DNA of 64,000 nt from Candidatus Blochmannia vicinus. GTDB lineage: Bacteria; Pseudomonadota; Gammaproteobacteria; Enterobacterales; Enterobacteriaceae. Below are positions 32,828 through 42,722 of this stretch, one piece after another. The position numbers were made by a program, and so were the translations under genes. Positions within the stretch are counted from its first letter, which is position 1. Every line of letters begins with the position of its first letter. The stretch spans positions 714,502 to 778,501 of the forward strand of contig NZ_CP097763.1 of NCBI RefSeq assembly GCF_023586525.1, given 5' to 3'. The notes beneath the pieces are model-generated. The model made no database searches, was not told where the DNA came from, and saw only the letters and a program-made list of their open reading frames with translations.

Positions 32828-33385
32828 TTAAAAATCTTCAAATCGTAACAGTAATTGATGTATAAGTTGTTGAGCTGCATCTCGATACATATCTTTACGT
32901 ATATCATTTTCTTGTGTATCGTTGAATAGAGTGCGGCCAGGATTTCGTATAAAAGAACGATACACACGAATATTAATAGGGTAACAATTTTTGTTTGGTA
33001 TGAATAAATTAGTTTGTATATGCAATATTAATTGATATCCAGCCTCTTTTCCATTCTGAAAAACAAAAGTAGTTACATACTTTTCTGAAGCGCCGATAAT
33101 GTGTAAACAAGGAATTTGCGCTTCCCGTGCACATAAATTATTATTTAAATCATCAACCACATCAATTTGGTTAATATGCATCTCAGTCATTATAGCACGA
33201 GTTATTGGTCCAAACGGATCATAACTACATAATGATATAGAACTTATGTTATTAATTATTTCTAACTTCTTTCCCCCTATATCTGTACACAATCTATAAC
33301 TACAACTTTCAACTATAATCATAATAATAATACTTACAATTATTAAAAGATAGTTCTTTATATATAAGGCATGATCAATGTTCAC
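32828..33385 (-). CDS. lptE: LPS-assembly lipoprotein LptE
   Basis: Outer-membrane lipoprotein plug of LptD, 185 residues (E. coli 193). N-terminal hydrophobic signal (about 12-25) ends in an unusual lipobox VESC with Cys28. The body matches LptE: DPFGPITRAIMTEMHINQIDV, FQNGKEAGYQLILHI, NCYPINIRVYRSF and DMYRDAAQQLIHQL. It starts with GTG overlapping the leuS TGA by 3 bases (GTGA), indicating translational coupling. The long C-terminal tail of E. coli LptE is missing. Confidence 0.9.
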   Translation of the reverse strand: MNIDHALYIKNYLLIIVSIIIMIIVESCSYRLCTDIGGKKLEIINNISSISLCSYDPFGPITRAIMTEMHINQIDVVDDLNNNLCAREAQIPCLHIIGASEKYVTTFVFQNGKEAGYQLILHIQTNLFIPNKNCYPINIRVYRSFIRNPGRTLFNDTQENDIRKDMYRDAAQQLIHQLLLRFEDF

Positions 33386-36000
33386 TGTATAATAATATTG
33401 ATCACTCTATTTGGAACATAAATTATATTATTTATTTTTTTTCCAATAAAATATTTATTCAAAACATTCTCTGCTTCTAATAATTTATACACTACATTCT
33501 TATCGCTATTCAATGGTACATATATTTTATGTCTCATTTTTCCGTTAATTTGTACTATAATAAGCGTTCTGTCATTTATGATTGCTTGCGCATCTACAGT
33601 TGGCCATGTTGCATAATCAATGTCTTCCAAACCTCCTAAAGCTTTCCATAAAATAAAACTAATATGTGGGGTAAACGGGTATAGTAACCGTACTATTACT
33701 AGCAAAGCTTCTTGCAACACTACTCTATCTTGCATACTCTTTTTTGGAGCGCCATATAACTCATTCACTAATTTCATAATTGCAGCTAAAGCAGTATTAA
33801 ATGATTGTCTACGATCAATATCATCAGTAACTTTTTCTATGGTTTTATGTATATTATACCGAATAAATTGTTGTTCATAATTAAGCATTAAACCATGCAA
33901 TGTATGCACAGGTCCATTTTGGATATGTTGATATACTAAACTCCAAACACGCCTAAGAAAACGCTGACTGCCCTCCAATCCAGATTCTTTCCATTCTAAT
34001 GCTGCTTCAACTGGAGCAGCAAACATTATAAAAAAACGCACTGCATCCGCACCATATTTTTCAATAATTATATTTGGATCAATACCATTATTTTTTGACT
34101 TAGACATTTTACACATTCCAGCATAAATTAAATCACGTCCATTTCTATCTACAGCTTTTATAATATGCCCCATTTTATCACGTTTTATTTTAACATGAGT
34201 TGGATCTACCCACATACGTTGATTATTAGCAGATAAATAATAAAATGAATCTGATAATACCATACCCTGACATAACAAGCGTATTGCAGGTTCATCAGAA
34301 CAAACTAATCCTTCATCACGCATTAATTTATGATAAAAACGAAAATATAATAAATGCATGATGGCATGTTCAATCCCGCCTATATATTGATCAATCGGTA
34401 ACCAATAATTAGCAGAATGTGTATCCAACATAGCTTTACTATAATGAGGACATGTATAACGAGCATAATACCAAGAAGATTCCATAAAAGTATCAAAAGT
34501 ATCAGTATCACGAATAGCTGCTTGTCCTTTATAAGTAGTTAGAGTCCAATCCGAATACATCTTTAAAGAACTATCTATATGTTTAGAACTCCTATTGTTT
34601 TGAATAGATGCAATTTTTTTTGGCAGAATTACCGGTAATTGATCAAAAAGCACTGGCTTAACAACACCATTTTCTAGCGTTATCATAGGAATAGGAACTC
34701 CCCAATAACGCTGACGTGAGATACACCAATCTTTTAAACGATAATGTATCTTACGTTGAGCTATACCACGTGTAATTAACGCTGTAGCAATTATATTAGA
34801 TGCCATACAAGAACTTAATCCATTAAACTCACCAGAATTAAATAATATTCCATCTCCAGTCATTGCTTTAACTATAACATTTGGTTCAGTTCCATCCAGA
34901 TTCTTTATGACAGGTTTAATTGGTAAATTATATTTATAAGCAAACTCCCAATCTTGTTGATTATGAGCTGGAACTAATATAGATGCTCCTATTCCATCAG
35001 ATTCAACAGGTATTACAAAATTAACAACCCAAATTGGCAATCTACTATTAGTAATTGGATGTATCGCATAAATATTATTAATAGGCATTCCCTTTTTTTC
35101 AAAAAAATGAATATTTTCTTTGCTTGATTTAATATCAAAATGATCACATTTTTGAATAAAATGAGCTAAATTTGGATCAATTTCTGCTATTTTCAATACT
35201 ATTGGGTGATCTATAGATACTAATAAACAAGTAATTCCCATAAAAATATCTAATTGGGTTATATATATCGTTAACGTATCATCACAATTCACAGTATTGA
35301 AAGTAACATTGATACCTTCCGAACGTCCTATCCAATTTTTTTGCATAATTTTTACTTGTTTAGGCCAATTTTTTAATTGATCTAACCCATATAACAATTG
35401 ATCTGCGTAATTAGTAATTTTTATAAACCATTGCGGGATTTTTTTATATTTAACACGAACATGACAACGCCAACAACAATTATTAACAACTTGCTCATTC
35501 GCTAAAACCGTTTTATGGTATGGACACCAGTTTACTGATGAAGTTTTTTTATATACCAAACCTTTCTTATATAAAATCGTAAAAAACCATTGCTCCCATC
35601 GATAATATTGAGGTTGACAAGTTATAATCTCCCTACTCCAGTCGTAAGCAAAACCCAACGATTGTAACTGACTTTTCATATAATAAATATTAGATTTTGT
35701 CCAAATTTCTGGATCTGTATTATTTATAATTGCAGCATGTTCTGCAGGCAACCCAAACGCATCCCAACCTATAGGTTGTAATACATTTTTTCCAAGCATA
35801 CGTTGATATCGAGAAATTACATCTCCGATTGTATAATTGCGCACATGGCCCATATGTAAGTTTCCAGATGGATATGGAATCATAGATAAACAATAATACT
35901 TTTCTTTACTACTATCTTCTGTTGCTGAAAAGGTCTTATTTTTGTGCCAATATTTCTGAATAATACCTTCAATTTCACTTGGAGAATATAATTTGCGCAT
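33382..36000 (-). CDS. leuS: Leucyl-tRNA synthetase
   Basis: Class I synthetase, 872 residues (E. coli 860). HIGH motif as HMGH (49-52), KMSKS in CKMSKSKNNG, and the CP1 editing domain between them with the GDGILFNSGEFNGL segment. Zinc-ribbon cysteines appear in WCPYHKT and NCCWRCH. First gene of a coupled leuS-lptE-holA unit, about 270 bp from lnt. Confidence 0.97.
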   Translation of the reverse strand: MRKLYSPSEIEGIIQKYWHKNKTFSATEDSSKEKYYCLSMIPYPSGNLHMGHVRNYTIGDVISRYQRMLGKNVLQPIGWDAFGLPAEHAAIINNTDPEIWTKSNIYYMKSQLQSLGFAYDWSREIITCQPQYYRWEQWFFTILYKKGLVYKKTSSVNWCPYHKTVLANEQVVNNCCWRCHVRVKYKKIPQWFIKITNYADQLLYGLDQLKNWPKQVKIMQKNWIGRSEGINVTFNTVNCDDTLTIYITQLDIFMGITCLLVSIDHPIVLKIAEIDPNLAHFIQKCDHFDIKSSKENIHFFEKKGMPINNIYAIHPITNSRLPIWVVNFVIPVESDGIGASILVPAHNQQDWEFAYKYNLPIKPVIKNLDGTEPNVIVKAMTGDGILFNSGEFNGLSSCMASNIIATALITRGIAQRKIHYRLKDWCISRQRYWGVPIPMITLENGVVKPVLFDQLPVILPKKIASIQNNRSSKHIDSSLKMYSDWTLTTYKGQAAIRDTDTFDTFMESSWYYARYTCPHYSKAMLDTHSANYWLPIDQYIGGIEHAIMHLLYFRFYHKLMRDEGLVCSDEPAIRLLCQGMVLSDSFYYLSANNQRMWVDPTHVKIKRDKMGHIIKAVDRNGRDLIYAGMCKMSKSKNNGIDPNIIIEKYGADAVRFFIMFAAPVEAALEWKESGLEGSQRFLRRVWSLVYQHIQNGPVHTLHGLMLNYEQQFIRYNIHKTIEKVTDDIDRRQSFNTALAAIMKLVNELYGAPKKSMQDRVVLQEALLVIVRLLYPFTPHISFILWKALGGLEDIDYATWPTVDAQAIINDRTLIIVQINGKMRHKIYVPLNSDKNVVYKLLEAENVLNKYFIGKKINNIIYVPNRVINIIIQ

Positions 36001-36261
36001 AACGACTTCACTATAAATAAAAAATTATTAATCGGTAATTAAAACTTAAATTAATTAAACACATCAATATTTTCTAAATTAAAACCATTTTTTATTAAAA
36101 TTACGAACTAAAAAATTAAACAGCAGTACATACACGTCATAAATAACAATTAATCAATTTTTGTTATATGTTTATAAAAATACTTAAGTTATTAGTAAAT
36201 AAAACAAACCCTATATATAAATAAATTTTCGAAGTTTCTATACAATTATATACGACGCACT

Positions 36262-36298
36262 TTATAGATTTAATAAAAATTTTTTATTAAATCTATAA
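36262..36298. repeat. 37-bp palindrome over the lnt stop codon
   Basis: Perfect 18-bp arms (36262-36279 / 36281-36298) around one base. It covers the last nine codons and the stop of lnt (minus strand). No T-run follows on the minus strand, so it is not a classical intrinsic terminator, although the transcript would end in a strong hairpin. Confidence 0.85.
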
Positions 36299-37832
36299 TA
36301 TAATTTCTGCATTTAAAGATTAAAATAATATATATAGTAATAATACCTAAAAAAAACCAGGAGGTTCCAAACCTTGCATACGGCGTCAAACCTGTAGTTG
36401 GAACAACTGTATCACTAAGCACTGTTGAAGTAAACTGAGGAAGTTTCGCTTGAATAGAACCATCCGCATTTACAATAGCAGTAACTCCATTGTTAGTACT
36501 ACATAATAAAGGCCTTCCCAATTCTAAAGCACGCATGCGAGCCATTTGAAAATGTTGCCATGGGCCAATAGAATTTCCAAACCATGCGTTGTTTGCAACA
36601 GTTAATAAAAAATCAGTATCAGGTTTAAAATTATCGCGGATTTGCTTATTAAGAATTATTTCATAACAAATAACAGCAGTCATTTTAATAAATGATACAG
36701 TCAATTGTGGCTGAAAATAATAACCTTTTTGCATAAAAGGAACAGGAATATTAAATAAACGTAACAATGGACTAAAAAATCTTTGAAATGGAACCCTTTC
36801 AGAACATAATACTAGATGATGTTTGTCATACCGATTATGACTCGGATATTTGTAAGGTTTAGAATTTCCAATTACTATAATACTATTATAGTAATTGGAA
36901 ATATTTTTATCATAACGTATTCCAATAATCCCAGTAATCAGATTTGTTTGATCCTGTCTTAATTGATGATCTAATAATGTTAACACTTGGTCATGATCAA
37001 TTTCATTTCCTGGGATAGCTGATTCCGGCCAAATAATTATTTTTGTTTTCCCGAGCAAGGGCAAAGTATGATTCAAATATATTTGCATTATTTTTTCTAA
37101 ATAATTAGCGTCCCACTTTACATGTTGGTCAATATTACCTTGTACTAACGAAACATTGACAGCACGTTGGGGCTGTGTATGATACCATTGTATCCATGTT
37201 AAAGGCCACATAAACAACAATATCCCTAAAGATATAACTGTTAACGATAACTGCGCTCTTTTAATGGATACTGCTATTAATACACTTATTAAAACAAGAA
37301 TAAACGTGATACCTTCTACCCCAAAAATAGGGGCAATGCCTTTGAAAGGCCCATCAATTTGACTATACCCAAACTGTAACCACGGAAATCCAGTAAAAGC
37401 ATGTCCTCTAATATATTCAATACTTAACCATAATACTGGAGCAGCACCTACTGCATGCCATATAGTTGTATTTAAATGTATTGCCGTAAGTAATACAGAA
37501 AACAATATAGGAAACAATGTTAGATATAAAACGAAACAAACAATTAATACAGTATTAACACAACTACACATATTACCAAATTGATCTATACTTATATAAA
37601 TCCATTGTAGCCCGCTACCAAAAAAACCAATACCCCAAAAAAACGCATACCATATACCTTTTTTCCATGTAGAATCTAAAACTATTTTTAATAAAACAGT
37701 TAATGAAATAATACTAGCTGGCCAAAAGTTATATGGAGAAAATCCTAAAATACCAAAAGCTCCAAATAATAATACTATGAACAACCATAAAAATTGTCTG
37801 TATTTATAATATGCAGTCACAACAAATATCAT
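36270..37832 (-). CDS. lnt: Apolipoprotein N-acyltransferase
   Basis: Adds the third acyl chain to outer-membrane lipoproteins; 520 residues (E. coli 512). N-terminal membrane helices, then a nitrilase domain. The catalytic residues line up: Glu270 (IIWPESAIP), Lys337 (RYDKHHL), Glu345 and Cys389 (AVICYEI). The usual PFGE before VP is changed to LCSER, but the glutamate is kept. Its ATG overlaps the corC stop by four bases. A 39-bp palindrome lies inside the gene at 36864-36902. Confidence 0.96.
   Translation of the reverse strand: MIFVVTAYYKYRQFLWLFIVLLFGAFGILGFSPYNFWPASIISLTVLLKIVLDSTWKKGIWYAFFWGIGFFGSGLQWIYISIDQFGNMCSCVNTVLIVCFVLYLTLFPILFSVLLTAIHLNTTIWHAVGAAPVLWLSIEYIRGHAFTGFPWLQFGYSQIDGPFKGIAPIFGVEGITFILVLISVLIAVSIKRAQLSLTVISLGILLFMWPLTWIQWYHTQPQRAVNVSLVQGNIDQHVKWDANYLEKIMQIYLNHTLPLLGKTKIIIWPESAIPGNEIDHDQVLTLLDHQLRQDQTNLITGIIGIRYDKNISNYYNSIIVIGNSKPYKYPSHNRYDKHHLVLCSERVPFQRFFSPLLRLFNIPVPFMQKGYYFQPQLTVSFIKMTAVICYEIILNKQIRDNFKPDTDFLLTVANNAWFGNSIGPWQHFQMARMRALELGRPLLCSTNNGVTAIVNADGSIQAKLPQFTSTVLSDTVVPTTGLTPYARFGTSWFFLGIITIYIILIFKCRNYIIDLIKNFY
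36864..36902. repeat. 39-bp palindrome inside lnt
   Basis: Perfect 19-bp arms (36864-36882 / 36884-36902) around a single C. It encodes, on the minus strand, the conserved stretch NYYNSIIVIGN (residues about 313-323). Confidence 0.88.
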
Positions 37833-38719
37833 GTGTGCAAGTTATTTTTTTTAGATACATGTAATGAATTTTTAGGAATTTGTACAAGTAATTGCATAAT
37901 ACGATGACTATCTGTAAGCGTAACTTTAAATTTATAACCTGAAATGTTTATAGATTCCCCATTTGTAGGTAAATGTCCAAAAGATTGCATCACAAAACCT
38001 CCAACAGTATCTATTTCTTCATTATAAAAACAGGTATTAAACATCTTATTGAAATCTATAACAGGAGTTAATGCATTAACAATAAAAGTATATTGGCTTA
38101 TCTGACGAATATCGCAATTATCTTTATTATCATATTCATCTTCAATTTCACCAACAATCAATTCTAATATGTCCTCAATAGTAATAAGTCCAGACATACC
38201 TCCAAATTCATCTATTACAATAGCCATATGACAATGCTGTATACGAAATTCCTGTAACATCCTATCTACACCTTTATGCTCTGGTACTACCAAAGCTGGG
38301 CGTAAAATTTTATCAAAATTACATGATTGAGATTTTTTTAATATGAATGGTAATAAATCTTTAGCAATTAAAACTCCTTTAATTCTATCCTGATTACCAT
38401 GTAATACTGGAAATCTAGAATGTGCAGACTCTATAATAATAGAAAGCTGTTCATCCCAAGATTGAGTATTTTTTAAAAAAATAATTTGTGCCCTAGGCAC
38501 CATAATATCTCTAACTTTTTGTTCAACAATATCCATAACTCCTTCTAGCATATCTCGAGTATCTGCATCTATCAAAGAATTTTGTTCAAAATCACGTATT
38601 AAATTTAGCAAATCATCACGATTTTTAGGAGTACTATGAAAGAGATGATGTAATATGAAAGCAAAAAAGCTCTTTTTACGAATAGAACTAACATTCTCCG
38701 TTAAATTATGGTCATTCAT
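37829..38719 (-). CDS. corC: CorC/YbeX CBS-domain protein
   Basis: 296 residues (E. coli 292). Two CBS domains (about 70-195) with DIMVPRAQI and DEFGGMSGLITIEDILE, followed by the CorC_HlyC C-terminal domain with DTVGGFVMQSFGHLP. It lacks the membrane DUF21 domain, as E. coli YbeX does. Linked to Mg/Co efflux and, by context with ybeY/ybeZ, to ribosome maturation. Part of ybeZ-ybeY-corC-lnt. Confidence 0.95.
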   Translation of the reverse strand: MNDHNLTENVSSIRKKSFFAFILHHLFHSTPKNRDDLLNLIRDFEQNSLIDADTRDMLEGVMDIVEQKVRDIMVPRAQIIFLKNTQSWDEQLSIIIESAHSRFPVLHGNQDRIKGVLIAKDLLPFILKKSQSCNFDKILRPALVVPEHKGVDRMLQEFRIQHCHMAIVIDEFGGMSGLITIEDILELIVGEIEDEYDNKDNCDIRQISQYTFIVNALTPVIDFNKMFNTCFYNEEIDTVGGFVMQSFGHLPTNGESINISGYKFKVTLTDSHRIMQLLVQIPKNSLHVSKKNNLHT

Positions 38720-38754
38720 AATTTTACTTTATTATATCTTATAAAAAATTTAAA

Positions 38755-39234
38755 TTACCTATGTATAATAGAACAACACGTTTGATATCCACATTGCTGA
38801 AGTATACTTATTTCTGTTCGTTTCATTAATATAGCCTCTTCATCAAGAAGATGATTATATCCCAATAAATGCAATGAACCATGAATCATCATATGCGCCC
38901 AATGCGCGCTAGTAGATGGCACATTTCTTTTCTTAGATTCATGCTCAATCACTTGGCGACAAAGCACTATATCTCCGAGTAATGGAGATTTAATTCCCAA
39001 CGGGGATACAAAAGGAAATGATAAAACATTAGTAGGACAATTTTTTCCTAAATAATACCAATTTAAATAACGCATTTCTTTTACATCTACTATACGAATA
39101 GTCAATTCTATTTTTTTTTTATATGTAAAAAATATATTGCGCATCCATGATCTAAACAATTTTCTATTAGGTAATCCATGTAAGTTTTTACATGCTAATT
39201 GCAAATCAAGAATTATTTGATTATTTGCCATCAA
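38755..39234 (-). CDS. ybeY: Endoribonuclease YbeY
   Basis: 159 residues (E. coli 155). The metal site HGSLHLLGYNH is intact, with His118, His122 and His128. It is needed for 16S rRNA 3'-end processing and 70S quality control. Between corC (35 bp) and ybeZ (53 bp) on the same strand. Confidence 0.96.
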   Translation of the reverse strand: MMANNQIILDLQLACKNLHGLPNRKLFRSWMRNIFFTYKKKIELTIRIVDVKEMRYLNWYYLGKNCPTNVLSFPFVSPLGIKSPLLGDIVLCRQVIEHESKKRNVPSTSAHWAHMMIHGSLHLLGYNHLLDEEAILMKRTEISILQQCGYQTCCSIIHR

Positions 39235-39287
39235 TCAATCCTCTTATTACAATGATTATTGTCATCACTATTTATTTCTTTATCATT

Positions 39288-40319
39288 TTATTTACAACTA
39301 TTTTCATATTTATTACAACTCATACTTAAAATATTTTTATTGCTATCCCATGCTTCATACGCGTCTATTATCCGAGTTACTATAGAGTGACGTACTGAAT
39401 CTTCTTTATTAAAAAAATTAAAACTAATATCTTTAATAATAGGCAATACTTTAATAGCATGCTCCAATCCGGATGATTGATTAGATGGTAAATCAATTTG
39501 CGTAATATCCCCGGTAATAATTACCGTAGATCGAAATCCAATGCGCGTTAAAAACATTTTCATTTGAGTAATAGTTGTATTTTGACTCTCATCAAGAATA
39601 ATAACAGAATCGTTCAATGTACGTCCGCGCATGTAAGCCAACGGAGCTACTTCTATTATTTTTTTTTGTATTAATTTCTCTACTCTTTCATATCCAATTA
39701 TATTGAATAAAGCATCATATAATGGCCGAACATAAGGGTCAGATTTTTGATGAAGATCTCCTGGTAAAAATCCTAATTTCTCTCCTGCTTCAATAGCAGG
39801 ACGAGTTAAAATAATATGTTTATTTTTTTGACGCTCCAACAAATCTACTGCAGCAGCTATTGCTAGGTACGTTTTTCCAGTTCCTGCAGGCCCTATACCA
39901 AAAGTAATATCATGATTGAAAATATTAGAAATATATTGTGCTTGATTTTCTGTACGAGGTTTTATTATTCCATGTTTTGTCTCAATTCTTACTGAAGTAT
40001 TACTAACTTCTTTTATACATTTTGATTTTTTTTTCAATATTTGGATTTTCTTAACAGTCAAATACATCTGTTCTGGGTTAATATCATTAATCGTTCCGTA
40101 TTCAGACTCTGTCTCCGAATATAAAGATACTAAAACATCAGTAGCTATTTCAACTGATATTGATGGACCTATTAATCTAAAAAAATTATTGTACCTATTG
40201 ATAGTAATTCTCAATTGATATTCTAATTGTTTCAAGTTATCATCTAGGGGGCCGCACAGACTTATTAAACGTTTATTGTTGGCTGGTTGCAACCTAATTT
40301 CTTTAGTTACTAAATTCAA
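39288..40319 (-). CDS. ybeZ: PhoH-like ATPase YbeZ
   Basis: 343 residues (E. coli 346). Walker A GPAGTGKT and Walker B VIILDESQN are present, with LTRPAIEAGEKLGFLPGD and TGDITQIDLP typical of PhoH proteins. Likely helps YbeY in RNA handling. First gene of the block; miaB, which precedes it in E. coli, is absent. Confidence 0.96.
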   Translation of the reverse strand: MNLVTKEIRLQPANNKRLISLCGPLDDNLKQLEYQLRITINRYNNFFRLIGPSISVEIATDVLVSLYSETESEYGTINDINPEQMYLTVKKIQILKKKSKCIKEVSNTSVRIETKHGIIKPRTENQAQYISNIFNHDITFGIGPAGTGKTYLAIAAAVDLLERQKNKHIILTRPAIEAGEKLGFLPGDLHQKSDPYVRPLYDALFNIIGYERVEKLIQKKIIEVAPLAYMRGRTLNDSVIILDESQNTTITQMKMFLTRIGFRSTVIITGDITQIDLPSNQSSGLEHAIKVLPIIKDISFNFFNKEDSVRHSIVTRIIDAYEAWDSNKNILSMSCNKYENSCK

Positions 40320-40729
40320 ATATCACTCCTAAATTATCAGAACTAAAATAGTTAACAATACCACCGCATTTAACACCTTTTAAAAATAAATAAAATATTA
40401 ATAGAAACATGTTATTAAATTATGAAATATAATAAACAACATTATATACTAACATATATAGAATATACAATTATTCATAAAAACTAACCAAATATATTGA
40501 TATACTTATACAAAGTATAACATATTTAAGGTTAAAATGTTGTCAATCATATATTACAAATATTAACTTATGATTAAACCCATAAAATTTTTAATATTTA
40601 TTTAAATATATACATTTTTTATGTTATGTATTTTATTCATTAATAATTATTTAGTTATATATAATCCTAACAACATCATTAAATATACATTGCGTATAAA
40701 TTACTCCTTACATTAAATCATAAAATACT
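40320..40729. other. Divergent spacer ybeZ-ubiF
   Basis: 410 bp that must contain promoters for ybeZ (leftward) and ubiF (rightward). AT-rich; only a 7-bp hairpin near 40502-40520 is seen. miaB, expected here from the E. coli order, leaves no readable trace. Confidence 0.35.
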
Positions 40730-41905
40730 ATGAAAAAATTACTTTGTGATGTGTTAATATTTGGCGGCGGTATTATAGGCGCATCCTTAGCATTACGTCT
40801 CTCTCAATCTGGAATTAAAGTAATCATAGTAGACCATAAACATCCTGCTCCAATTAAAAAAAAAACAACACCATATATTCGAGTTGCTGCTATTAATTGC
40901 GCTTCAGTAGAATTCTTAAAAAAAATCAAGATATGGGAAAAAATTCCTTCTAATTTATGTATTCCATATCATCATTTAGAAGCATGGGAATGGCCATCGG
41001 CAAAAATAACCTTTCATTCTTTATCTGTAGGCATTCCTAAAATGGGGTTAATTATTGAAAATAATCGTTTGCAATTGGCATTATGGGAAAATTTTATAAA
41101 CTTCAAAACAATAACACTATGTTGTCCGGCTGTACTAGTTTCTATGCATTATGACAGTTCTTCTTGGAGATGTCTTCTCGATGACGGCACCATAATCATC
41201 AGTCGTCTATTAATAGGAGCTGATGGCATTTATTCCCAAATTCGAAAAAAATTAGGAATCGGAGTAATTGGTTGGAAATATCATCAATGTTGCATGTTAC
41301 TTACTATCAAAACGGAAAAATACCAATATGGAACAATTTGGCAAATATTCACTCCTTATGGTCCTATAGGGTTTTTACCTCTATATAATCATTGGGGGTC
41401 ATTAATGTGGTATAACACTCCTGAATATATTCAAAAATTACAACAGTTACCTACAGAAATATTAGAAAAAGAAATTGGAAATAATTTCAAAAACCAATTA
41501 GGTAACGTTAAACTATACAATATAACTGTAGCTCCCCTCATTCGTCAACGCGCATACAGTTATATAACTCCAGGAGGAGCATTAGTTGGTGATGCCGCTC
41601 ATTCTTTGCATCCTTTAGCGGGACAAGGAATAAATTTAGGACTACGAGATGTTGCAAGTTTATCACATTTATTAATTAATTCACGTGTTTTTGATGAATA
41701 CTCAAGTGTATCAGAAATTTTAATATCCTATCAAAATAACCGTAAATATGATTCCGCCCTAATGCAAACTAGTATAGACTGGCTGTATTTTGTTTTTCAT
41801 AACAACTTTTGGCCACTTAAAATAGCGAGAAATATTGCATTTATGGCAATTGAACGCTCTACTTACCTAAAGAAAAAGATATTATTATATGCTTTAGGCA
41901 TATAA
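40730..41905 (+). CDS. ubiF: Ubiquinone C6 hydroxylase UbiF
   Basis: FAD monooxygenase of ubiquinone synthesis, 391 residues (E. coli 391). N-terminal dinucleotide fold GGGIIGASLALRLSQSG, central LLIGADGIYSQIR, and the family GDAAHSLHPLAGQGINLGLRD. The C-terminal KKKILLYALGI aligns with E. coli. It matches UbiF better than its paralogues UbiH/UbiI by the HLEAWEWPSA segment and by position next to the Gln-Leu-Met tRNA cluster. Supports an aerobic respiratory chain together with sdhCDAB. Confidence 0.93.
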   Translation: MKKLLCDVLIFGGGIIGASLALRLSQSGIKVIIVDHKHPAPIKKKTTPYIRVAAINCASVEFLKKIKIWEKIPSNLCIPYHHLEAWEWPSAKITFHSLSVGIPKMGLIIENNRLQLALWENFINFKTITLCCPAVLVSMHYDSSSWRCLLDDGTIIISRLLIGADGIYSQIRKKLGIGVIGWKYHQCCMLLTIKTEKYQYGTIWQIFTPYGPIGFLPLYNHWGSLMWYNTPEYIQKLQQLPTEILEKEIGNNFKNQLGNVKLYNITVAPLIRQRAYSYITPGGALVGDAAHSLHPLAGQGINLGLRDVASLSHLLINSRVFDEYSSVSEILISYQNNRKYDSALMQTSIDWLYFVFHNNFWPLKIARNIAFMAIERSTYLKKKILLYALGI

Positions 41906-41919
41906 TAATATCTTTTTCT
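41871..41919 (+). terminator. 22-bp perfect hairpin across the ubiF 3' end
   Basis: Arms 41871-41892 and 41898-41919 pair perfectly around TTTAG. The left arm codes for the last UbiF residues; the right arm contains the TAA stop and ends in TCTTTTTCT. It may stop transcription of ubiF before the oppositely oriented tRNA-Gln gene, but the T-run is inside the stem, so its terminator role is uncertain. Confidence 0.6.
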
Positions 41920-42163
41920 AATATAACTCCTCCTATCATTATATACATAATGCATAAATCTAATCTATCGTTAATAACAAACCAAGTATAAATATACAAA
42001 TACATAAAAATATCAAGTATATATACAATTACATCAAATTGCCTTATATCCTATGTAGTAACATTTACATTTAGCAGTCATTAATAATAAATTAAATTTA
42101 AAATTAAACATATAAACATTATATATTTTCGTGCAGTTGGTATTATAACTATAATTATAACTA

Positions 42164-42235
42164 CTGGGGCACCAGGATTCGAACCTGGGAATGACGGGAT
42201 CAAAACCCGCTGCCTTACCGTTTGGCTATGCCCCA
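42164..42235 (-). tRNA. glnU: tRNA-Gln (anticodon UUG)
   Basis: 72 nt. Acceptor TGGGGCA/TGCCCCA, D-loop GCCAAACGGTAAGGC, anticodon loop TTTTGAT, T arm with GGTTCGAATCC, discriminator G. No encoded CCA. It reads CAA and, by wobble, CAG. Last of a Met-Leu-Gln cluster on the minus strand; E. coli has metT-leuW-glnUW-metU-glnVX here, so copies were lost. Confidence 0.96.
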
Positions 42236-42318
42236 TTATCATTAAGACATATTCACACGCACGCATATACTTTATATTTTTACATTTCTTCTTTCATTAT
42301 TCCAACCAATAAATAACA

Positions 42319-42402
42319 TACGGGAGACGAGATTTGAACTCGTACACTTTATCAGTATCAGATCCTAATTCTGACGCGTCTACCTATTTTCGCCACTCCC
42401 GC
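42319..42402 (-). tRNA. leuW: tRNA-Leu (anticodon UAG)
   Basis: 84 nt class II tRNA with a long variable arm. Acceptor GCGGGAG/CTCCCGT gives a G1.U72 wobble; anticodon loop ATTAGGA; T arm GAGTTCAAATCTC; discriminator A. CCA is not encoded. It matches E. coli leuW and reads CUN codons. Confidence 0.95.
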
Positions 42403-42427
42403 GTGCTGTCTGCTGCTTATATCAATA

Positions 42428-42501
<74 letters not shown>

Positions 42502-42722
42502 AAAATTTCGATTGACTTAACCGCAACATTCTTTTATATTCATCTTATTATTTAGATAAATATAATTACTATATAAAATAATACTAATATCATTTTATAT
42601 ATAAAAATTTAGTTTTATTAAAATACAGTAAACTACTCACTAATCTACAGTAACAGAAAATTAAGATTTACCTAAATTACATTTAACAATATTAATACTG
42701 CAAATACATAAAGCCATAAAAA

